Assembly: GCF_015767275.1 (NCBI RefSeq)
Contig: NZ_JADWMY010000001.1
Span: 248,001-312,000 of the forward strand
Length of the DNA: 64,000 bases
Reading direction: 5' to 3'
DNA from: Herbaspirillum sp. AP02
Lineage (GTDB): Bacteria; Pseudomonadota; Gammaproteobacteria; Burkholderiales; Burkholderiaceae_D
A model generated the notes under the pieces. That model saw nothing but the letters and a program-made list of their open reading frames with translations. It ran no database searches and was not told where the DNA came from. Position numbers and translations under genes: made by a program. Every line of letters begins with the position of its first letter. Position 1 is the stretch's first letter. This document shows, one piece after another, positions 56,179 to 64,000 of this stretch.

Positions 56179-57309
56179 ATGGTCACAATCAATGACACTA
56201 CCCTGCGCGACGGCGAACAGACTGCCGGTGTTGCCTTCACAGCGGAAGAAAAAATCGACATCGCGCGCGCCCTCGATGAGATCGGCGTGCCGGAAATGGA
56301 AATCGGCATTCCCATCATGGGCGAGGCCGAAATCGAGGTCATCCAGGCCATCGCCGCCCTGCCCCTGCGCAGCAAGACCATGGTATGGGGTCGCATGTGC
56401 GAAGCCGACCTGGCCGCCGCGGCCCGCTGCAACGCCGATATCGTCAACCTGTCCATGCCGGTGTCGGACATCCATATCCAGCACAAGCTGCAACGCGACC
56501 GCGACTGGGTGCTGGCGCAGATCCGTTATTTCCTTCCCAAGGCACTGGACCTGGGCATGGAGGTTTGCCTGGGGGGCGAGGATTCCTCCCGGGCCGACCT
56601 GGACTTCCTGTTGCGGGTGATTGAGACGGCCCAGGCTGCTGGCGCCCGGCGCTTCCGTTTTGCCGATACGCTAGGACTGCTTGATCCCTTTGCGACATAC
56701 GATGTGATCCGCCAGTTGCGCCACGAAGTCGACATCGAGCTGGAAATGCACGCCCACAACGATCTGGGGCTGGCCACTGCCAACACTCTGGCTGCCATCA
56801 ATGCCGGTGCCAGCCACGTCAACACCACCGTCAACGGCCTGGGTGAGCGGGCCGGCAATGCCCCCCTGGAAGAAGTGGTCATGGGCTTGCGCCATCTCCA
56901 TGGCATCGAAACCCAGGTCGATACCCGTTCGCTGCCGGCCATCTCCAGGCTGGTGGCCAAGGCCTCCGGCAAGGCGGTGGCCCCCAACAAAAGTATCGTG
57001 GGCGAAGCGGTGTTTACGCATGAATCGGGCATCCACGTGGACGGCCTGCTCAAGAACCCTGCCAACTATGAACACTTCAGCCCGGCCGAACTGGGTCGCA
57101 GCCATCACATCGTGCTGGGCAAGCATTCGGGCTCACGCGGCGTCAAGGATGCCTTCGCCAAGATGGGAATACTGCTCTCGGACAGCCAGGCACAAGCCAT
57201 GCTCATGCGCATCCGTGACCACACCATGGTGGCCAAGACCGCGCCCAGCGAAGATGAACTTACACGATTCTTCCTGGAAAGCGGTGCCTGCGCGGCCAGC
57301 CAGATGTAA
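56179..57309 (+). CDS. nifV: Homocitrate synthase NifV
   Basis: This 376-residue DRE-TIM enzyme has NDTTLRDGEQTAGVAF at the start, the metal-binding HAHNDLGLATANTL, and GERAGNAPLEEVVMGL. The homocitrate synthase pattern continues with FTHESGIHVDGLLKNP and LGKHSGSRGVKDAF. It makes homocitrate, the organic ligand of FeMo-co, from acetyl-CoA and 2-oxoglutarate. GGAG precedes the ATG. It begins the second nif operon of the window. Confidence 0.95.
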   Translation: MVTINDTTLRDGEQTAGVAFTAEEKIDIARALDEIGVPEMEIGIPIMGEAEIEVIQAIAALPLRSKTMVWGRMCEADLAAAARCNADIVNLSMPVSDIHIQHKLQRDRDWVLAQIRYFLPKALDLGMEVCLGGEDSSRADLDFLLRVIETAQAAGARRFRFADTLGLLDPFATYDVIRQLRHEVDIELEMHAHNDLGLATANTLAAINAGASHVNTTVNGLGERAGNAPLEEVVMGLRHLHGIETQVDTRSLPAISRLVAKASGKAVAPNKSIVGEAVFTHESGIHVDGLLKNPANYEHFSPAELGRSHHIVLGKHSGSRGVKDAFAKMGILLSDSQAQAMLMRIRDHTMVAKTAPSEDELTRFFLESGACAASQM

Positions 57310-57375
57310 GCACTTGAATTCTCCCGTTCCCGCGCGCTGCACCTGTGTTCCTCTCACCCCGGAAAGAGAGCCGTC

Positions 57376-57705
57376 ATGCCGACCCTGGCCGAAAAACTGA
57401 AACAACTGTCCGCCGCCGAAGAGTTCCTCGATTTCTTTGGAGTGCCTTACCAGCAAGCGGTCGTGAACGTCAATCGCCTGCACATCTTGAAGCGCTTCTA
57501 CCAGTACATGCGCCAGGAACGTGGCCTGGATGCGCTGGACGAAGTGGAGATGTTCAAGAAGCTGCGTGCCCTGCTGGCCAGCGCCTATGACGACTTCGTG
57601 CATTCCACACCGGCACAGGAAAAGGTTTTCAAGGTATTCCAGGATGCCCACGGCAAGTCGGTATCGCTGGAGATGCTGCGCATGTCCTTGCCGGCCAAGG
57701 CCTGA
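57376..57705 (+). CDS. nifW: Nitrogenase-stabilising protein NifW
   Basis: This 109-residue protein has the NifW pattern LSAAEEFLDFFGVPY, VNVNRLHILKRFYQYMRQ and an acidic helical tail. NifW binds and protects the MoFe protein from oxygen or helps in its maturation. It follows nifV by 66 bases and precedes fixA by 22. Confidence 0.93.
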   Translation: MPTLAEKLKQLSAAEEFLDFFGVPYQQAVVNVNRLHILKRFYQYMRQERGLDALDEVEMFKKLRALLASAYDDFVHSTPAQEKVFKVFQDAHGKSVSLEMLRMSLPAKA

Positions 57706-57727
57706 GCCTGTCCTTTTGGAGAACACC

Positions 57728-58573
57728 ATGCATATCGTCGTCTGTATCAAGCAAGTGCCCGACAGCGCGCAGATCCGCGTGCATCCGGTCACCAACACCA
57801 TCATGCGCCAGGGCGTGCCGGCCATCATCAACCCTTATGACCTGTTTTCGCTGGAAGAAGCCCTGCGCATCAAGGATCAGGTCGGCGGACGGGTGACGGT
57901 CCTGACCATGGGCCCGCCGCAGGCGGAGGCAGCGCTGCGCAAATGCATTTCCTTCGGCGCCGACGAGGCCATCCTGGTGACCGACCGCGCCTTTGCCGGT
58001 GCCGATACGCTGGCCACCTCCTATGCGCTGGCGGCTGCCATCCAGCGCATCTCGCAAGACCAGGCGGTCGATCTGGTCCTGGCCGGCAAGCAGACCATCG
58101 ACGGCGACACGGCCCAGGTCGGCCCGGGTATCGCCAAGCGGCTTGATCTGCAATTGCTGACCTATGTCTCCAAGATCGTGTCGCTGGACCCGATTGCGCG
58201 CGAAATCGTCATCCAGCGCCGTGCCGAAGGCGGGGTGCAGGTGCTCCAGACGCGGCTGCCCTGCCTCATCACCATGCTCGAAGGCAGCAACGAAATGCGC
58301 TTTGCCACCATGGAAAACATGTTTCGCGCCGCCCGCCATCCGATCCGTACCTGGGACCGTGCGGCCGCCGGCATCGAAGACGTCAGCAAGATCGGCTTGA
58401 AGGGCTCGCCCACGGTGGTGAGCAAGGTGTTTGCGCCCAAGGCCAACGCCCGTCGCGCCGAGATCATCACGGCCGAAGGCGACGAAGCGCGCGACCTAGC
58501 GGTCACCCTGGTCGGCAAGCTCTTCACGCAACACCCCAAACTGGGCGACGCCATCGCCAGGAAAGTGGCCTGA
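57728..58573 (+). CDS. fixA: Electron transfer flavoprotein beta subunit FixA
   Basis: This 281-residue ETF beta-type protein has [15 protein letters not shown] at the start, [16 protein letters not shown], and [20 protein letters not shown]. With FixB, FixC and FixX it bifurcates electrons from NADH, sending some to quinone and low-potential ones to ferredoxin/nitrogenase. The signal GGAG stands before the ATG. Confidence 0.95.
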   Translation: MHIVVCIKQVPDSAQIRVHPVTNTIMRQGVPAIINPYDLFSLEEALRIKDQVGGRVTVLTMGPPQAEAALRKCISFGADEAILVTDRAFAGADTLATSYALAAAIQRISQDQAVDLVLAGKQTIDGDTAQVGPGIAKRLDLQLLTYVSKIVSLDPIAREIVIQRRAEGGVQVLQTRLPCLITMLEGSNEMRFATMENMFRAARHPIRTWDRAAAGIEDVSKIGLKGSPTVVSKVFAPKANARRAEIITAEGDEARDLAVTLVGKLFTQHPKLGDAIARKVA

Positions 58574-58604
58574 TCTTCCCAACATCGATTCCATGAGGCA
58601 CAGC

Positions 58605-59699
58605 ATGAACGACGACAAGCATGCGCCAGAGCGCAAAGGCGGCAAGGGAAAATACGAACTGGACGAACGCCTCAAGGCCTACCAGGGGGTGTGGGTATTC
58701 ATCGAACACGAGCGTGGCGAAGTCCACCCGGTCTCCTGGGAGCTGCTGGGCGAGGGCCGCAAGCTGGCCGACCAGCTCGGCGTGTCGCTCTCGGGCGTGG
58801 TATTGGGCGCGCCCGACCTGGCGACCCGGCAGTTCTGCGAACAGGCATTCCACCATGGTGCCGACAGCTGCTACCTGATGACCGACCCTACCCTGTCGGC
58901 CTACCGCAACCAGCCGTTCACCAAGGGCCTCACCGATCTGGTCAACCGCTATCAGCCGGAGATCCTGCTGCTGGGAGCCACCGCGCAAGGGCGCGACCTG
59001 GCCGGCAGTGTCGCCACCACGCTCAGGACCGGCCTGACTGCCGACTGCACCGGGCTGACCATCGACATGGAAAACCGCAGCATGGCGGCATCGCGCCCGA
59101 CCTTTGGCGGCAGCCTGCTCTGTACCATCCTGACACTGAACTACCGGCCGCAGATGGCCACCGTGCGGCCGCGCGTGATGGCCATGCCGGAGCCCGACCG
59201 TAGCCGCAGCGGCCAGATCATCGAGCACCCGCTGGGCCTGGTCGAGAGCGACATCATCACCAAGGTACTGGAATACATCCCCGACAATCAGCAAGACAAG
59301 CCGCAACTACCGTTTGCCGACATCATCGTGGCGGGTGGACGCGGCATGAAGCGGGCCGAGAACTTCCAGCTGATCTGGGATCTGGCCATGGTGCTGGGAG
59401 CCGAGGTGGGTGCCACGCGTCCGGTGGTGCAAGCCAACTGGATCCAGGCCGAGCGCCAGGTCGGGCAATCCGGCAAGACCGTGCGGCCCAAACTCTATAT
59501 CGCGGCCGGCATCTCGGGTGCCATCCAGCACCGCGTCGGCATGGCCGATTCGGACGTGATCATTGCCATCAACAGTGATCCCAACGCCCCCATCTTCGAC
59601 TTCGCCAGCTACGGTATCGTCGGCAACGCCATGACCATCCTGCCGGCCTTGACCGAGGCCTTCCGTCAACAACTGGCCACGATGCGCATGGCGAGCTGA
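58605..59699 (+). CDS. fixB: Electron transfer flavoprotein alpha subunit FixB
   Basis: This 364-residue ETF alpha-type protein has [20 protein letters not shown] and a C-terminal FAD domain ([39 protein letters not shown]). I prefer ATG 58605, with GAGG seven bases upstream; ATG 58593 is possible. It forms the FixAB heterodimer that carries the bifurcating FAD. Confidence 0.95.
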   Translation: MNDDKHAPERKGGKGKYELDERLKAYQGVWVFIEHERGEVHPVSWELLGEGRKLADQLGVSLSGVVLGAPDLATRQFCEQAFHHGADSCYLMTDPTLSAYRNQPFTKGLTDLVNRYQPEILLLGATAQGRDLAGSVATTLRTGLTADCTGLTIDMENRSMAASRPTFGGSLLCTILTLNYRPQMATVRPRVMAMPEPDRSRSGQIIEHPLGLVESDIITKVLEYIPDNQQDKPQLPFADIIVAGGRGMKRAENFQLIWDLAMVLGAEVGATRPVVQANWIQAERQVGQSGKTVRPKLYIAAGISGAIQHRVGMADSDVIIAINSDPNAPIFDFASYGIVGNAMTILPALTEAFRQQLATMRMAS

Positions 59700-59719
59700 A
59701 CCACAACAGGGAGAACAGC

Positions 59720-61018
59720 ATGACTGAGAAATTCGATGCCATCGTGGTCGGCGCCGGGCCCTCCGGCAATGCCTGTGCCTACACCATGGCCAAGGCCGGA
59801 CTGAAGGTGTTGCAGATCGAACGGGGGGAATATCCCGGTTCCAAGAACGTGCAAGGCGCCATCCTCTACGCGGATGCACTGGAACGCATCATTCCCGACT
59901 TTCGTGAGGACGCACCGCTGGAACGCCACATCATTGAGCAGCGCATGTGGGTGCTCGATGATCAATCCTTCATCGGCGGCCACTACCGCTCGGAAGACTT
60001 CAACAAGCCGCCCTACAACCGCTACACCATCATCCGCGCCCAGTTCGACAAATGGTTTTCGCAGAAAGTGCAAGAGGCCGGTGCCCTGCTGATCTGTGAG
60101 ACCACTGTGACCGATCTGCTCATGGATGGCCAGCACGTCGTGGGCGTGCAGACCGATCGCGTGGGTGGCTCGATCTATGCCGACATCGTGGTGCTGGCCG
60201 ATGGCGTCAATTCGGTGCTGGCCCGCAAAGCCGGCTTTCGCCCCGAACTCGATCCGGCCGAGGTGGCGCTGGCGGTCAAGGAAATCCATTTCATGCCGGA
60301 GGAAACCATCGCCAGCCGCTTCAACGTCAGCGGCGACGCCGGCGTGGTCATCGAGATGGTCGGCAAGATCACCAAGGGCATGATGGGTACCGGCTTTCTC
60401 TATACCAACCGCGACTCGGTGACTATCGGCGTGGGCTGCATGTTGTCCGACCTCAAACGGCAGAAATGCTCGCCCTACCAACTGCTGGAAGACATGAAGG
60501 CCCATCCGGCCATTGCCCCCTTGCTCGAAGGCGGAGAAATGAAGGAGTATGCAGCCCACCTCATTCCCGAGGGCGGCTACCACGCCATTCCCTGCCTCTA
60601 TGGCAGTGGCTGGATGGTCGTCGGCGACTCCGGCATGTTCGTCAATGCGGTACATCGTGAAGGTTCCAACCTGGCCATGACCAGCGGCCGCCTGGCTGCT
60701 GAAACCGTGATTGCGCTGCGTGCCGAAGGGCTGCCCCTGACCGAGCGCAACCTGGCACGCTACCGCACCGCACTCAACGAGAGCTTTGTCATCAAGGACC
60801 TGAAGAAATACCGCGCCTTGCCCGGCATCTTCCATCGCAATCCGCACCTGTTGAATACCTACCCCGAACTGCTCAACCAGGCAGCGCATCACATGCTCAA
60901 GGTCGACGGGACCGACAAGAAATCCAAGGAACGAGACATCCGGCGCAGCTTCACCCAGCGGCGCTCCCTGTTCGGATTGGTGGGTGATGCCTACAAAATG
61001 TGGAGGGCTTTCGAATGA
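59720..61018 (+). CDS. fixC: FixC, ETF:quinone oxidoreductase-like flavoprotein
   Basis: This 432-residue FAD protein has an N-terminal dinucleotide-binding [19 protein letters not shown] and a [21 protein letters not shown] segment typical of FixC. It takes electrons from FixAB and passes them to quinone together with FixX. Its stop overlaps fixX by four bases. Confidence 0.95.
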   Translation: MTEKFDAIVVGAGPSGNACAYTMAKAGLKVLQIERGEYPGSKNVQGAILYADALERIIPDFREDAPLERHIIEQRMWVLDDQSFIGGHYRSEDFNKPPYNRYTIIRAQFDKWFSQKVQEAGALLICETTVTDLLMDGQHVVGVQTDRVGGSIYADIVVLADGVNSVLARKAGFRPELDPAEVALAVKEIHFMPEETIASRFNVSGDAGVVIEMVGKITKGMMGTGFLYTNRDSVTIGVGCMLSDLKRQKCSPYQLLEDMKAHPAIAPLLEGGEMKEYAAHLIPEGGYHAIPCLYGSGWMVVGDSGMFVNAVHREGSNLAMTSGRLAAETVIALRAEGLPLTERNLARYRTALNESFVIKDLKKYRALPGIFHRNPHLLNTYPELLNQAAHHMLKVDGTDKKSKERDIRRSFTQRRSLFGLVGDAYKMWRAFE

Positions 61019-61308
61019 GCACGTCCAAGGTCGAAGAAAAACTGTTCCAGAACCGCTACAAGATCGACAGCGGCCGTCCGCATATCGCCATCAAGAACCA
61101 GTCGGTGTGCGCCGATCAATGCAAGACCCAGCAATGCCTGACCTGCTGCCCGGCCGGTTGCTACACGGCCGAAGGCGGTGGCCAGATCCTGCTGACCACC
61201 GATGGCTGCCTGGAATGCGGCACCTGCCGCGTGATCTGCACCGAACACCGCAACGTGGCGTGGGAATATCCACGTGGCGGCTATGGCATCCTGTTCAAGT
61301 TCGGCTGA
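61015..61308 (+). CDS. fixX: Ferredoxin-like protein FixX
   Basis: This 97-residue protein has Cys-rich segments [18 protein letters not shown] and [14 protein letters not shown] that bind Fe-S clusters, as in ETF-QO C-terminal domains. It is the last gene of nifV-nifW-fixABCX and is translationally coupled to fixC. Confidence 0.93.
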   Translation: MSTSKVEEKLFQNRYKIDSGRPHIAIKNQSVCADQCKTQQCLTCCPAGCYTAEGGGQILLTTDGCLECGTCRVICTEHRNVAWEYPRGGYGILFKFG

Positions 61309-61323
61309 GGGCGCCCATGCGAA

Positions 61324-61350
61324 GGCCGCATCGCCAACACGGCTGCGGCC
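61324..61350. terminator. Hairpin between convergent fixX and modC
   Basis: GGCCGCA (61324-61330) pairs with TGCGGCC (61344-61350) across a 13-base loop. It is modest and has no T run. Confidence 0.45.
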
Positions 61351-61388
61351 CTTCCCTTGAGATCAAGCATCAAGCGGCTGCATCACAT

Positions 61389-62507
61389 CTACAACAAGGC
61401 CACCGACTTGATCTGCGCCCACACTGGCTGGCCCGGTACCAGGGCGAGTTGATCGCAGGAACGCCGCGTGATACGCGCCAACAGTTGTTCTCCGCCGGCA
61501 TCCAGCACGACCAGCACGTGGGCCGGATGCTGCGCCGGTGCCAGCTTGAGCACCGTGGCCGACAGCCGATTGAGGATGCTGCTGTCATGACCGGGGCTCA
61601 AGGCCAGGCTGACGTCGCGCGCATGGATCTGCAAACGCACCGGCTGACCGACCGGCAACTCCCGTCGCGGTACGAAGATGTCACCACCGGCCAGCACCAG
61701 CTGGGTGAGGTGATACGTCTCGTCATGGGCAGCAACCTTGGCCTCGATCACGGCTCCGGCATCCTCTGCATGGGCCAGGGGCAGATCGAGTCGTGACAGC
61801 AGCGTCGTCAGAGGACCGCTGGCCAGGCAGCGGCCTTGCCGCATCAGTACCAGCGTATCGGCCAGACGCGCGATTTCTTCAGGATGGTGGCTGATGTAGA
61901 GAATGGGAATGGCCAGCTCGTCACGCAGGCGTTCCAGGTAAGGCAGGATGTCGCGCTTGCGGTCATTGTCCAGGGCGGCCATTGGTTCGTCCATGAGCAA
62001 CAGGCGCGGTGCCGTGAACAGGGCGCGAGCGATGGCCACGCGCTGGCGCTCCCCACCTGACAAGGCCGATGGCATGGCCTGCAGCAGCGAACCGATGCCC
62101 AGCAGCTCAATGATCTTCTGGCGTGGCGTTGTGCCGGGAGCGGCCTTGCTGCGGCGCGCACCATAGTCCAGATTGCGGCTCACCGACAGATGCGGCAACA
62201 GGCTGGCCTCCTGGAATACGTATCCCAGCGCGCGTCGATGAGTCGGCAAGAAATACCGGCGCTGCGAGTCCTGCCAGACCTCGCCGTTGACCTCCAGGTA
62301 GCCCCGGCTCGGGCGCAGCAGACCGGCCATGCAGCGCAGGAAGGTAGTCTTGCCGCAGCCGGAGGGCCCGCTCAAGGCGCTCACACCCTGCCCCGGCAAT
62401 TTCAGATCCAGGTCAAGCTGGAACTCGCCCGCGCCACCATAGCCATAGGCCATCTTCGCGATGATCCCGGGCTGCGCGATGCTGGGCTCAACCTTGGCTG
62501 GCTTCAT
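61389..62507 (-). CDS. modC: Molybdate ABC transporter ATPase ModC
   Basis: This 372-residue ATPase has Walker [10 protein letters not shown], signature [15 protein letters not shown] and Walker [16 protein letters not shown]-terminal Mop/TOBE-like domain (about 300-370: [21 protein letters not shown] in part) marks it as ModC. It drives molybdate uptake for FeMo-co. It overlaps the end of modB by four bases. Confidence 0.93.
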   Translation of the reverse strand: MKPAKVEPSIAQPGIIAKMAYGYGGAGEFQLDLDLKLPGQGVSALSGPSGCGKTTFLRCMAGLLRPSRGYLEVNGEVWQDSQRRYFLPTHRRALGYVFQEASLLPHLSVSRNLDYGARRSKAAPGTTPRQKIIELLGIGSLLQAMPSALSGGERQRVAIARALFTAPRLLLMDEPMAALDNDRKRDILPYLERLRDELAIPILYISHHPEEIARLADTLVLMRQGRCLASGPLTTLLSRLDLPLAHAEDAGAVIEAKVAAHDETYHLTQLVLAGGDIFVPRRELPVGQPVRLQIHARDVSLALSPGHDSSILNRLSATVLKLAPAQHPAHVLVVLDAGGEQLLARITRRSCDQLALVPGQPVWAQIKSVALL

Positions 62508-63256
62508 GTGGTCCTCCTAATGGCATCGCCAGATTGCACCGTAGCTTCCTGCGGTGCGCGGCCGCTCTTCCCTGCCTTGAGCGTGGTCTTACCCGCACGC
62601 CCCAGACGCATCATCACCAATAGCACGAGGAAGGAAAACACCAGCATGGCGCCTGCCAGCCGGTGCGCCTGGGCGTATTCGAAGGCTTCCACGTGGTCAT
62701 AGATCTGCATCGACAAGACCCGTGTCTTGCCGGGGATATTGCCGCCGATCATCAGCACCACGCCGAACTCCCCTACGGTATGGGCAAAACCAAGCACCGC
62801 CGCCGTCAGGAAGCCCGGCCCGGCCAAGGGCACGGCCACGGTAAAGAAGGCATCCAGCGGCGAGGCACGCAAGGTCGCCGCCACTTCCATGGGCCGTTCA
62901 CCGATGGCCTCGAAGGCGTTTTGCAAGGGCTGGACCACGAAGGGCATCGAATACAGCAACGAGGCCAGCACCAGTCCGCCAAAACTGAAGGGCAGCAAGC
63001 CCAGCCCCCATGCCTGGGTGAGCTGGCCCACCGGCCCTTGCGGCCCCATGAGCACCAACAGATAGAAGCCCAGCACGGCCGGCGGCAATACCAGGGGCAA
63101 GGCCACTACCGCGGCCACCCAATGGCGCCAGCCCGAGCGCGTGCGCGCCAGCCACCAGGCCAGCGGAGTACCCAGCAACAGCAGCAGCACCGTGACGATG
63201 CTGGCCAGGCTCAGCGTCAGGCGCACCGCGCTCCAGTCTTCGGCCGTCAATCCCAT
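62504..63256 (-). CDS. modB: Molybdate ABC transporter permease ModB
   Basis: This 250-residue membrane protein has five or six helices, [19 protein letters not shown], and the coupling loop [25 protein letters not shown]. It is typical of ModB. It lies 7 bases after modA and overlaps modC. Confidence 0.93.
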   Translation of the reverse strand: MGLTAEDWSAVRLTLSLASIVTVLLLLLGTPLAWWLARTRSGWRHWVAAVVALPLVLPPAVLGFYLLVLMGPQGPVGQLTQAWGLGLLPFSFGGLVLASLLYSMPFVVQPLQNAFEAIGERPMEVAATLRASPLDAFFTVAVPLAGPGFLTAAVLGFAHTVGEFGVVLMIGGNIPGKTRVLSMQIYDHVEAFEYAQAHRLAGAMLVFSFLVLLVMMRLGRAGKTTLKAGKSGRAPQEATVQSGDAIRRTT

Positions 63257-63263
63257 GGCCGGC

Positions 63264-64000
<737 letters not shown>

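Overview
The window looks like a diazotrophic betaproteobacterium of the Herbaspirillum type (Oxalobacteraceae). The core is GC-rich. It carries poly-hydroxyalkanoate (PHA) genes, sulfur-scavenging genes, and at the right end part of a nitrogen-fixation region (isc-like Fe-S genes, nifV, nifW, fixABCX, modABC) with sigma-54 (-24/-12) promoters. The genus is inferred from gene content and order, not from a database match.

Layout. 1-1.5 kb: the start of a truncated membrane protein and a DszC/SfnB-like flavin monooxygenase. 1.66-10.4 kb: a probably oxygen-regulated block with FNR-like boxes, holding a P-type ATPase, a tiny membrane protein, MaoC-phosphotransacetylase, FabI, PHA synthase, a DksA-like zinc finger, a phasin and a BON protein. 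10.4-33.1 kb: a large sulfur-acquisition supercluster. It contains an LLM monooxygenase, a family 2A encapsulin operon (rhodanese, serine acetyltransferase, XRE regulator, encapsulin shell, cysteine desulfurase with a cargo-loading tail), two complete peptide-type ABC importers carrying a VOC or AhpD-like enzyme, a sulfonate-type binding protein, and the MesX/MesD methionine synthase pair with a flavin reductase. 33.1-34.2 kb: a ParD-like/methionine aminopeptidase operon under a striking nested palindrome.

34.2-51.1 kb is accessory DNA. An autotransporter with a divergent histidine kinase/response regulator pair is bracketed by near-identical 39-bp direct repeats. After it come a secretin gene fragment, a diguanylate cyclase, a chemoreceptor, an MFS transporter, a low-GC divergent pair (membrane protein and ComEC-type metallo-beta-lactamase) that I cannot assign to any known system, a decayed IS3-type transposase and an apparently intact IS3-family element.

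51.1-64 kb: a sigma-54 promoter drives iscS-iscU-erpA/iscA-iscA-hscA-fdx, an isc set dedicated to nitrogenase and lacking hscB. A second sigma-54 promoter drives nifV-nifW-fixABCX. These would supply homocitrate, nitrogenase protection/maturation and low-potential electrons. Convergent modCBA supplies molybdate. The theme across the window is sulfur capture (left), Fe-S/Mo cofactor supply (right) and low-oxygen physiology.
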